Source: Gemmatimonadaceae bacterium (GTDB lineage Bacteria; Latescibacterota; UBA2968; UBA8231). From it: a DNA stretch of 64,000 nucleotides. The notes beneath the pieces were generated by a model. That model searched no databases, was not told the DNA's origin, and was given only the letters and a program-made list of their open reading frames with translations. Of this stretch, positions 21,279 through 27,398 are shown in pieces. The DNA is taken from NCBI GenBank assembly GCA_026706075.1, contig JAPOZM010000055.1, forward strand, positions 62,001 to 126,000, given 5' to 3'. Every line of letters starts with the position of its first letter. Within the stretch, counting starts at the first letter, position 1. The translations under genes were made by a program, and so were the position numbers.

Positions 21279-21652
21279 AGTCACTGGCCGGTCTTGCTCG
21301 CAAGACTCCCGTCCTGCGCGGTGGAAGGGATGGGCGGCTCTGGTGGAGGTGCCCCGATGGCGGTACCCCCAGACGGGATTGGCGCCAGCCGGTCCAAGCA
21401 TTTCCCTTCCGGTTTTCCGCGCCGACTGACTCGGCAAGAGCCGGAGCGCGAGGGGTCGGACAGGGAGACCGGTGGACGGTGCAGGACCTGCCGCACGCGC
21501 CCCCTTACCGAGCAGTTCGAGACAACCCCCGGCGAAGCGACGGCCTGCGATTCGGCTCGGTGCGGTCGAGACGGAAACCGGGCCGGTCTTAGGGTCGGGT
21601 TGCTTGCTTGGGCAAGGGGACAGACGGCGACGACGCCGGGCGGCCAGCCTCA
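21279..21652 (+). repeat. Repeat R1 copy B
   Basis: The second full copy of R1 (~374 bases) is collinear with copy A, with scattered substitutions and small indels. The conserved hairpin is at 21377-21394. Here two C-to-T changes turn two G-C pairs into U-G pairs if the plus strand is transcribed, so the stem is kept. Transcribed from the other strand the same changes would create A-C mismatches. Confidence 0.7.
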
Positions 21653-21660
21653 CCGGGGGC

Positions 21661-21690
21661 TTGACAGGGTAACCCGAGGGCTCCTAGACT
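21661..21690 (+). promoter_or_regulatory. Sigma70-like promoter between R1-B and the candidate RNA
   Basis: A perfect -35 TTGACA (21661-21666) and a TAGACT -10 (21685-21690) are separated by 18 bases, giving a start near 21697. There is no start codon with a ribosome site downstream for over 600 bases, so the product would be an untranslated RNA or a long leader. Confidence 0.55.
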
Positions 21691-22106
21691 AGACACCCGG
21701 GCTGAAACCTTGTAGGCTGGGTGTCTACCCGAATCGCATCTTGATATCGCATCTTGATAATGAACGCGAGGCAGCATGGCGAACCCCTGGCAGACGTGGG
21801 TACACGGCGGGTGAAGTGATGACGGGATCATAGGGACCGATTGGGAAGGCGGGCGTTGAACCTGCTCCGGCACGAGATCGGCGGGGGGCAGTCTTGGGGA
21901 CTGGCTCCCGTTTTCTTTGGGAACTAAGAGCGACGGAGGGGAGAGGGCGTAGAACTCAAGCCCCCATCGCTCGTGTGCGGGAGGCGGGGCCTCCGCAGCT
22001 TTGCGCAAGGAGTGTGACCCCGCCTGAGCCTGCCCCAAGAGCACTGCATGTCTGAGGGGCGATGTGGTGTAGCTTCTGGGGGTCGGACGCTGGAGCACTT
22101 GCAGTC
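21690..22106 (+). ncRNA. Candidate structured non-coding RNA
   Basis: Starting at the predicted promoter, the sequence holds a 9-bp perfect stem (TAGACACCC at 21690-21698 with GGGTGTCTA at 21719-21727). A GAGCGA/TCGCTC pairing spans ~21928-21974. A nested stem pairs GGCGGGG (21983-21989) with CCCCGCC (22018-22024), with CTCC/GGAG inside. The overall look (GGAACC- and GGGAAG-type joining segments, large nested stems) recalls group II intron domain I remnants. I find no domain V and no reverse transcriptase, so the family is not assigned. Confidence 0.35.
21733..21758 (+). repeat. Perfect 13-bp tandem duplication
   Basis: ATCGCATCTTGAT occurs twice back to back (21733-21745 and 21746-21758) within the candidate RNA. 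It may be a recent slippage event or a pair of protein-binding half sites. Confidence 0.8.
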
Positions 22107-22200
22107 GAAGGGATGGGCAGCTCTGGCGGAATTTGTCCCGATGGTGGTACCCCTCAGCCGGGGACCGGCGCTAGCCGGTCAAGCATTGCCTTCCCGATTC
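22107..22200 (+). repeat. Repeat R1 copy C (partial)
   Basis: About 94 bases match the 5' third of R1, from the GAAGGGATGGGC block through the conserved hairpin (GACCGGC-gcta-GCCGGTC, 22163-22180). Similarity then fades. The loop differs in every copy (ggca, gcca, gcta) while the stem persists. Confidence 0.65.
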
Positions 22201-22339
22201 TGGGGGGTGAGCGCTAGTTGAGGGCTGCTCAGTCGCGAAGCTCCCTTGTCAAAGCTGAGGCGGTCAGAGGAACGGCGCGCGTTGTGGATTTCAAACTTGA
22301 TTCGAGATAGGCAGTTCACCCCACGCAAGGAAGGCTTTG

Positions 22340-22711
22340 ATGGGCAAGGTAGCGGAAGGTTTCGTGGAGGATTCTTCTGGATGGATGGATCTGGTTGCCG
22401 TGTTCAGCCGCTTCGTCCCACGGTTGTCCTTCGGGGATAAGGCTCCGAAACGTGAGGAGCTCGCAGCTGCTGTGGAGGAGTTGCAGAAGTACGTGGAGCA
22501 CGACAGCGAAGTCCGGGCTCGCATTGGGGGCGTCATCTATGCTCACGATCAGATTTTCCGAGATTGCATCCCCGACATGCCTAGTAAACCCCTAACTCCG
22601 GACCCGGGAACAATGAAGGGCCTGAAGGATCACCCGGAGGCCATCCGTTGGTTCAAGCTAACCCTTCAGAGGTTTAACCGTGCCCATTGGCCGGAGGGTG
22701 CGACCGGATAG
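22340..22711 (+). CDS. Small soluble protein, unrecognised
   Basis: 123 residues. AAGGAAGG ends 5 bases before the ATG, a strong ribosome site that fixes the start. The sequence is mixed helical with an amphipathic stretch (residues ~35-60, KREELAAAVEELQKYVEHDSE) and a conserved-looking C-terminal Trp-containing helix (EAIRWFKLTLQRFNRAHW). There is no signal peptide or membrane segment, and I do not recognise the family. GC content is below that of the flanking chromosome, and it begins a plus-strand run of small genes in the accessory region. Confidence 0.6.
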   Translation: MGKVAEGFVEDSSGWMDLVAVFSRFVPRLSFGDKAPKREELAAAVEELQKYVEHDSEVRARIGGVIYAHDQIFRDCIPDMPSKPLTPDPGTMKGLKDHPEAIRWFKLTLQRFNRAHWPEGATG

Positions 22712-22847
22712 ACAAACGCGGTGAGGCGCGGTCTGACGGCCTCGGAGTTGGTCCCGCGCGGGGGCCAGGGGGGATCGATCCCGGCTTCGGTCTCAATCAG
22801 TTCAGCGGGATGGCTTTTTCCTGGGAGGAAAGGGGGAATAGTGACCA

Positions 22848-23348
22848 ATGCGGAAGACGGCCGCCGTCGGAACGGCGCTATCCTTCGCCTATACGGTGGG
22901 GTTGGCCTTTGTACTGGACATCTTTGGGGGAAGGGCGATACTGGCAGCAATCCACCCGGTTGCATCTGTCGCGGTTCCGTTGATCGGGTGCTCAATCCTT
23001 GGGGGTGCCACGATATGTGTAATCCGGTACGCAAGGGAGTGGGACAGCCACGTGAGGTACAAGACGATCAGGGAACTGGAGAGGATGATCGATGCTGGAG
23101 AGACATATCGGCACCTTCGCGAGAACTATAGAGCAAGTTCGACTCTTCCCTGGAGCACGATACTCCGGTGGATTGTTCTCGCGAAGAAGCGCGCGGAGTG
23201 GTTCTCACCACAGCAGGATGAGAGCGGAAATCCGGTGCCTGATGAACCGGCGTTGAACAGGGCAAGGCGTGTCGTAGAGGTTTTCCGGGCTTACGGATAC
23301 ATTCGAGGGCGATGGAAGATCCGGAGATTGTTCAAAGGTTGCGGATGA
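22848..23348 (+). CDS. Membrane-anchored protein, unrecognised
   Basis: 166 residues. Two hydrophobic helices (about 5-27 and 33-58, AILAAIHPVASVAVPLIGC..GATICVI) are followed by a long basic cytoplasmic tail rich in Arg/Lys/Glu (KTIRELERMIDAGETYRHL). The tail ends in a basic helix (RGRWKIRRLFKGCG). The G-rich AAAGGGGGAA before the ATG is spaced slightly far. No known family. The pattern of a membrane anchor plus cytoplasmic tail recurs in this accessory segment. Confidence 0.6.
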   Translation: MRKTAAVGTALSFAYTVGLAFVLDIFGGRAILAAIHPVASVAVPLIGCSILGGATICVIRYAREWDSHVRYKTIRELERMIDAGETYRHLRENYRASSTLPWSTILRWIVLAKKRAEWFSPQQDESGNPVPDEPALNRARRVVEVFRAYGYIRGRWKIRRLFKGCG

Positions 23349-23774
23349 AGGGGACGCGGATCTCCGCGCGCGATCAAAACGACGAAGAGGATTATAGGCT
23401 TTGTCGATCTGACAACCCTCCAATAATCTCCACAGCCCGGTCTCTCCATTTGTTGCAAGGAGATTCGTCTCTTCCATTTCAAATCTTGAATCTATCTCTG
23501 CAAGCATACTACAGGTCTTTGACCAAAGCTGCGCTTGCGCCAGCGCAACGGCCCTCGTGATAGATTGCCGACTCGTGGGGTGTGTATTCTGTCATTGTTT
23601 GAGGTTCAGGAGATGTGAGAGTGCGAACTGCGGGAAAAATCGACAAGGAGTTGCGGAAGACGACGCGGTTGTAGTAGGGACATGCCTACCGTGGGGTTCA
23701 TTCTGCCGCAAACGCCTAGCCGGTGAATTTGCCGGCCTGTGTCTGCCGGCGTCCGTGAGGGGTCGCAACGAGAA
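23349..23774. other. Intergenic stretch without a convincing gene
   Basis: The only structure I note is TTGCGC-CA-GCGCAA at 23535-23548, a short perfect palindrome that could be an operator. Short frames here lack ribosome sites and protein-like composition. The promoter of the gene at 23775 is presumably in the last 150 bases. Confidence 0.4.
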
Positions 23775-24692
23775 ATGCAGAACCATTACATAAGAAGGCA
23801 TGTTGAAGCTGAGGGTGGCCGCTATGAATCTAATCGGCAAAGTAGAATGGGATTGGTCGATACACTGCTCCGGGAGACTTCCTATTTCCTTGTGGATCTC
23901 GAACGTGTATCGCCCCCCCCTTCACCATTCGATGAGGGCAAAGCTGTACAGCAATGCCTGCAGGGGACTTACGACAACCGAGAAGCAGGGTCCTGGGTAT
24001 ACTTGCACCTGTTTGGGCATGCGGTCCGTCAGGCAAGTGCTATTGGTCTTCTCATGGAAGAGTCTTGTGTTCGAGAGGGGTTCCAGTTGTGGCGGTCCCT
24101 CTTTGAGGCATATGTGATCTGTGAGTTCCTCAATAGCTGTCGCGAGGACCCGCAGATATTTCGGGACTATATCTGCTGCAATCTCCTACGGGCCTGGATT
24201 CAGCATAGGGGGCGCTACAACGCACTTCTGAGGGCAAGAGGAAAGCAGCCACATTACGATGAGTTGGAGATAGACAAATGGAAGCGAGTGTTTGAAGGTA
24301 GATTCGAATGTAAGGTCAGGGATGATTACTCCTGGGCAAAGGGGAGATTGGGATTGGGCAAGAGGCCGACTTTCAAGGAGATATCAGATGTCGCAGGCGT
24401 GGATGACTTGATGATTCTCTATTACTTCGGTAGTAAAGAAATCCATCCAACGTTAGGGCACAGGTTCGTCCTAGCTGACGATAGCTTACCCCTGCGAATG
24501 ATGCCCATGATGCCTGTCAACGATGCGATAGGGGAGTTAGATCTCGACTACTTGACTGTCAAGCCACTGATCGAGACTACCGGACGGGCAGACGCCTTTC
24601 TGTCGCTCGATTCATCGTCGTTGCAACGTTTGGAGTCCCTTAGTGGGGTCGGTGAGAAAGTGTTAGGCCAGATGGAAGAAAATACAATCTGA
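23775..24692 (+). CDS. DUF5677-like protein
   Basis: 305 residues, soluble and alpha-helical. The central segment (residues ~75-115, HAVRQASAIGLLMEESCVREGFQLWRSLFEAY followed by VICEFL) resembles DUF5677, whose members carry a helical LxRSLFE-type core and have no established activity. A GTG at 23739 in the same frame is an alternative start; the ATG at 23775 was preferred because the added 12 residues look non-conserved. The gene has lower GC than its surroundings and is the largest in the accessory segment. The family assignment is by pattern memory only. Confidence 0.65.
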   Translation: MQNHYIRRHVEAEGGRYESNRQSRMGLVDTLLRETSYFLVDLERVSPPPSPFDEGKAVQQCLQGTYDNREAGSWVYLHLFGHAVRQASAIGLLMEESCVREGFQLWRSLFEAYVICEFLNSCREDPQIFRDYICCNLLRAWIQHRGRYNALLRARGKQPHYDELEIDKWKRVFEGRFECKVRDDYSWAKGRLGLGKRPTFKEISDVAGVDDLMILYYFGSKEIHPTLGHRFVLADDSLPLRMMPMMPVNDAIGELDLDYLTVKPLIETTGRADAFLSLDSSSLQRLESLSGVGEKVLGQMEENTI

Positions 24693-24864
24693 TGCGTGAG
24701 ACGGCTCTTCATGACGCGGAGGCAGATGCTCGATGCCGGTGGAGGTTTGTGTGTGTCCACCCTGTCGGGTCGCTTGCATGCCCGGGGTCTGCCCAAGCGC
24801 CTCCCGTATCTCGATTGTCCGCACCAAAGTGGGCGAGCCTCGACCGTCATTTGGAGGGATACCC

Positions 24865-25236
24865 ATGAAGCGCAACGAGAAACTGGTCCTTCTGATCCTT
24901 TCTCGGGTTGAGGAATCTAGCGCTTCCCTGGTTAAGGTAACCGAGGCTGATGGGGGATTTATAGATGGGTACACTGACATCGAGGTACAACATCACATCG
25001 ACATGTGCGTCGATGAAGGATACCTATACGGAGATCCAGTAGTAGAATCCGGTACTGGGGGACTGCGCAGGTACTTCATGGTGAGGCTGTTGCCAGCGGG
25101 CCGAGACATTCTTGAGCAAGAACGGGAACGTCAGAGTCAATCCGTGATCTGGTGGAATCGCATGGAGCCTCATGTTGTCAAAGTCGTGGTTGGATTGGTG
25201 GTGTTGGCGCTGGCGGGGTTCTTAGGTCTGAGATAA
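24865..25236 (+). CDS. DUF2513-like winged-helix protein with C-terminal membrane helix
   Basis: 123 residues from an ATG with GGAGGG 7 bases upstream. The opening MKRNEKLVLLILSRVEE and the order helix, VQHHIDMCVDEGYLYG, LLPAGRDILE resemble DUF2513, phage- and island-borne winged-helix-like proteins of unknown role. Residues ~103-121 (VKVVVGLVVLALAGFLGL) form a membrane helix, which is unusual for that family and would tether the domain to the membrane. The longer open frame upstream (Cys-rich, from 24733) is rejected because of the ribosome site at 24865. Confidence 0.65.
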   Translation: MKRNEKLVLLILSRVEESSASLVKVTEADGGFIDGYTDIEVQHHIDMCVDEGYLYGDPVVESGTGGLRRYFMVRLLPAGRDILEQERERQSQSVIWWNRMEPHVVKVVVGLVVLALAGFLGLR

Positions 25237-25251
25237 GTAGCGGTTTTCAGT

Positions 25252-25262
25252 TGACCCACGAC
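25252..25262 (+). repeat. 11-bp boundary repeat, first copy (TGACCCACGAC)
   Basis: It is followed 643 bases later by an identical copy at 25895-25905. The preceding bases are also similar (TTTCAGT versus TTCAAAC). In the second copy the TGA is the stop codon of the gene at 25649. The pair brackets that gene with its leader, suggesting a cassette-like insertion or duplication junction. Confidence 0.6.
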
Positions 25263-25431
25263 ATTCGCTCCTACCCTTGCTGTAGTAGTGAAGAAGGTAT
25301 GGCCTTGATTCTGCACCTTCACCGCGGCCTGAAGCACAGCATCACCATCAACGCCCGCTGAGGGCGAGAGAAGGGAGGACGGGGTGAGTGGTCCCAGTGA
25401 TCCCATGGAAGACCTTAATGCGAGGCTCTAC

Positions 25432-25474
25432 CCACCAAGGAAGAAAATCTTGGAAAGAGCGTCTTCCTTGGTGG
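25432..25474 (+). other. Perfect 13-bp inverted repeat (leader hairpin)
   Basis: CCACCAAGGAAGA at 25432-25444 pairs exactly with 25462-25474 around a 17-base loop. It lies 175 bases before the start of the small gene at 25649 and has no following T run. It could be a regulatory leader hairpin or a dyad operator. Confidence 0.6.
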
Positions 25475-25648
25475 CAAAGTTGCAGGAAGTGCCATTTCCT
25501 GGCTGAGTGGTCCCGTAGTCCTATGGCCCAAGGAGAGCCGACAGTCTCTTGGCCTCTTTCCTCCCGAGACCACATTCCAGACCGAGGTCGTCCTCAAGTC
25601 GCTCCTACATGCTACAAGAAGGTCTGGAAAACACAGGGAGTGACGCTC

Positions 25649-25897
25649 ATGGACTTAGTTTCTGAGGACGTTCCCGTAGATCTCTTGCCGGCGTGGATCG
25701 ATTCAAACCGGAGAGGGGATTGCTTCTTCTACGAGGCCAGAGATGGGGGACTGTCCTTGGAGGCTGCCGCAGATCTGGAACGCCGGAAGAGCGAGAAGAA
25801 TCGTTTCCGATTGACCATCGCGCTCTCGTGGATTGCTGCGACGGCTTCAGTTGTGGGCGCCATTGCTACATGGTCACGGCCCCTGGTTTCAAACTGA
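25649..25897 (+). CDS. Small C-tail-anchored membrane protein, unrecognised
   Basis: 82 residues. The N-terminal ~50 are acidic and polar (MDLVSEDVPVDLLPAWIDSN). A basic patch (ERRKSEKNRFR) leads into one membrane helix (about 57-75, TIALSWIAATASVVGAIATW) close to the C-terminus, so the bulk faces the cytoplasm. GGGAG lies ~10 bases before the ATG. The stop codon is part of an 11-base repeat also found 643 bases upstream. No family recognised. Confidence 0.55.
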   Translation: MDLVSEDVPVDLLPAWIDSNRRGDCFFYEARDGGLSLEAAADLERRKSEKNRFRLTIALSWIAATASVVGAIATWSRPLVSN

Positions 25898-25905
25898 CCC
25901 ACGAC
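25895..25905 (+). repeat. 11-bp boundary repeat, second copy (TGACCCACGAC)
   Basis: Identical to 25252-25262; its first three bases are the stop codon of the preceding small gene. Confidence 0.6.
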
Positions 25906-26015
25906 GCTTTTGTTGCTTCATATTCCGCCCGATGAGATCTCCTTGGGGAGCCCCTAAGGGTAGGACTGCGGTACAGTGATCTCAGCAGTGATATTGCCTA
26001 TAGCCTACAATCTCG

Positions 26016-26051
26016 AAGGAAGGTAGAGACGTGATCGCCTCTATCTTCCTT
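26016..26051. terminator. Bidirectional hairpin between convergent small genes
   Basis: A 13-bp stem with one G-T pair (AAGGAAGGTAGAG at 26016-26028, partner at 26039-26051) and a 10-base loop, followed on the plus strand by TTTAA. It sits between the plus gene ending at 25897 and touches the stop codon of the minus gene at 26051, a typical shared terminator position. Confidence 0.6.
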
Positions 26052-26503
26052 TAACCCCTTATGACTCCAAGATCTTCTCTATCTGTTTGGTAGAAGATCT
26101 GCGTAAGAGAATCGTTGACGTAGAGTGCGAGGAATCCTACGGCAACTGCACCGATGGCAACAATGGCGAACCACCCGAACCGTAGGGCTCTCTTTGACTG
26201 GTAACCAAGGCGTCTTGGTCCAATGTCGACCCCGCCCGAGGGAAACCCCTCCGCCGCACGGAGCACTGTCTGCACATAATAGCACTTGTCCTGCTGGCTG
26301 GAGCGTCCGTACCATACTCTTCGCAACGATTCTGCGAGCCCTCGCGTGTCGGGTCGCTCGCTGAATAGAACAGCCGGCAGTCCCGGGACCGGGGGTAGCT
26401 CCCTCGGGCCTTGGCGAATAGGTGAGACCTTCCCGCAGTAGCTTGCAGGATCGTTGCAACGGCCCGGCTCCAGTTGCGGAGCCGGGGAGCCCCACCGTTG
26501 CAT
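26051..26503 (-). CDS. C-tail membrane protein, unrecognised; start uncertain
   Basis: The last ~125 codons look genuine. A polar segment (RELPPVPGLPAVLFSERPDTRG, then SLRRVWYGRSSQQDKCYYVQ) ends in a membrane helix (RFGWFAIVAIGAVAVGFLALYV) and an acidic tail. The nearest in-frame ATG is at 26503, giving 150 residues, but it has no ribosome site and its first ~25 residues run through a GC-rich hairpin, so the true start may be a nearer rare codon. It is divergent from the gene at 26517 and convergent with 25649. The Tyr/Arg-rich middle and tail helix are not assigned to a family. Confidence 0.42.
   Translation of the reverse strand: MQRWGSPAPQLEPGRCNDPASYCGKVSPIRQGPRELPPVPGLPAVLFSERPDTRGLAESLRRVWYGRSSQQDKCYYVQTVLRAAEGFPSGGVDIGPRRLGYQSKRALRFGWFAIVAIGAVAVGFLALYVNDSLTQIFYQTDREDLGVIRG
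26463..26486. other. 9-bp perfect hairpin before the DUF5683-like gene
   Basis: CCCGGCTCC pairs with GGAGCCGGG around a 6-base loop, 30 bases upstream of the start at 26517. It may terminate incoming transcription or structure the leader; no T run follows. Confidence 0.4.
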
Positions 26504-26516
26504 TGGAGGTTCTGCA

Positions 26517-27128
26517 ATGTCGCTCCGCAACGCTCTCCCAAACCTGCCCATCCGCCCTGCCTGTCTGGCGGCGGCCCTCGTCCTGCTGGCGGTCGCGGCG
26601 CGAGCCCAGGACACCCTCCACCTCGACGACGGCACCGAGGTCCATGGCACGGTCCTCGAGTGGTCCGAGGAAGGTGTCAAGCTGCGCGGCGAGAACGGCG
26701 TCATCTCCATCTACCCGGCCTCCATGGTGGTTAAGATGACGAGGCCTCCGCCGAGGGTGGTGGCGCCAAAGGTGGCGCCCCCGGCGACGCCTCCTCCGGC
26801 TCTCCGGGGGCGGAAGGAGCCGTGGGTGGCCATCATGCTGTCGGGCCTGCTGCCCGGCCTCGGCCAGTACTACAACGGCGAGCGGCTCAAGGCCGCCGGC
26901 TACGCAGGGGCCTACCTGGTGGGAATGGTCGCCTTCTGGCCCGCCAGGGATGGGAGCTACAGGTACGACAAGGAAGAGAGAGTGAGGTACGGCGCCGTCG
27001 TCATCGTGACCTCCACCGTGATGTCTACCGTGGGCGCCGCACTCGATGCCCACCGCATCAACAAGAAGCTCGAGGCCGTGCAGCTTTCCGTGGCTCCTGG
27101 AGAAGCGCGACTGGCCATTCGGTTCTGA
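26517..27128 (+). CDS. Exported/membrane protein with DUF5683-like C-terminus
   Basis: 203 residues, ATG preceded by GGAGG at 7 bases. A signal peptide (about 1-31, ending ARAQ) is followed by a small beta domain (HLDDGTEVHGTVLEWSEEGVKLRG, Sm/SH3-like, ~34-75), a Pro-rich linker and a hydrophobic module. That module contains LSGLLPGLGQYYNGERLKAAGY (~109-130), the hallmark of DUF5683/TM2-like proteins, then two membrane helices. These are common in FCB bacteria and have no defined activity. High GC and the strong signals mark the return to chromosome-like sequence. Confidence 0.8.
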   Translation: MSLRNALPNLPIRPACLAAALVLLAVAARAQDTLHLDDGTEVHGTVLEWSEEGVKLRGENGVISIYPASMVVKMTRPPPRVVAPKVAPPATPPPALRGRKEPWVAIMLSGLLPGLGQYYNGERLKAAGYAGAYLVGMVAFWPARDGSYRYDKEERVRYGAVVIVTSTVMSTVGAALDAHRINKKLEAVQLSVAPGEARLAIRF

Positions 27129-27181
27129 CTTTGGGCCCACCTTCTGGGCAAAGAGAAATCCTAAGACGCCTGAGCAGTCCG

Positions 27182-27275
27182 CTACGGCCCGCGAAGGGCG
27201 CGGAGGGGTGCGGTGGGTTTGGGGGGTGGGCGGGAGGGTGCGCGTCTCTCGATGGGCGGCTCTTGGGGGCAGGAC
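27182..27275 (+). repeat. Repeat R2 copy 1
   Basis: ~94 G-rich bases (CTACGG..GGGCGCGGA.GGGTGCGG.GGGTTTGGGGG..) recurring in the same orientation at 28442-28537 with ~85% visual identity. The pair brackets the gene at 27399-28388. Part of it (GATGGGCGGCTCT) also occurs in R1, which may be coincidence. Confidence 0.65.
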
Positions 27276-27285
27276 CCGGGGCGCC

Positions 27286-27302
27286 GGGGGGGGGGGGGGG
27301 GG
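27286..27302 (+). repeat. Homopolymer of 17 G
   Basis: An uninterrupted G run immediately after R2 copy 1, intergenic between two convergent genes. Such tracts are slippage-prone and are also common assembly artefacts. Confidence 0.9.
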
Positions 27303-27370
27303 CCGTCAGCGGCGCCCTACGGGGCTCCTACGGGGTTTGCCTATTTTGCAGCCGGCTCCAGTGAGAGGAC

Positions 27371-27388
27371 CGGCGCGGATCGGCGCCG
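27371..27388. terminator. Short GC hairpin near convergent gene ends
   Basis: CGGCGC and GCGCCG form a 6-bp stem with a 6-base loop, 10 bases beyond the stop of the minus-strand gene at 27399 and between convergent genes. There is only a short T run on the plus side. Confidence 0.3.
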
Positions 27389-27398
27389 CCTTTGAGGC

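Larger units (their letters stand above)
21179..22339. other. 1.16-kb non-coding stretch with R1-B, candidate RNA and R1-C
   Basis: No convincing protein gene is found on either strand. The order is ~100 bases of nondescript sequence, R1 copy B, a sigma70-like promoter, a hairpin at its start, a 13-bp tandem duplication, ~330 bases with further long inverted repeats, R1 copy C, and ~140 bases leading to the gene at 22340. Confidence 0.6.
25237..25648. other. 412-base intergenic stretch with hairpin and repeats
   Basis: It holds TGACCCACGAC (25252-25262), a 13-bp perfect hairpin (25432-25474) and a loose direct repeat GAGTGGTCCC..TCC.ATGG at ~25387 and ~25505. No protein frame is credible. 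It forms a long leader for the small gene at 25649. Confidence 0.5.

Noticed and set aside
21589-22098. 169-codon minus-strand frame in the candidate RNA region
   Set aside because: Ser/Pro-rich without any periodicity, no ribosome site, and it crosses the inverted repeats and part of R1-B.
21661-22200. Complete group II intron
   Set aside because: Some joining segments look intron-like, but no domain V hairpin with the AGC triad and no reverse transcriptase gene is present.
20327-22200. CRISPR array
   Set aside because: Only two full copies, each ~375-395 bases, with no regular short repeat-spacer pattern or cas genes.
22771-22782. Perfect palindrome GGGATCGATCCC
   Set aside because: A single 12-base palindrome in an intergenic gap without a nearby promoter or second copy is not enough to call an operator.
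23312-23560. 82-codon plus-strand frame overlapping the end of the gene at 22848
   Set aside because: The possible GAGGG is too close to the ATG, and the composition is not convincing; a 100-codon minus-strand frame over the same area is equally unsupported.
22340-25905. Integron gene-cassette array
   Set aside because: Small plus-strand genes with end repeats suggested it, but no GTTRRRY/RYYYAAC core pairs and no integrase gene were found.
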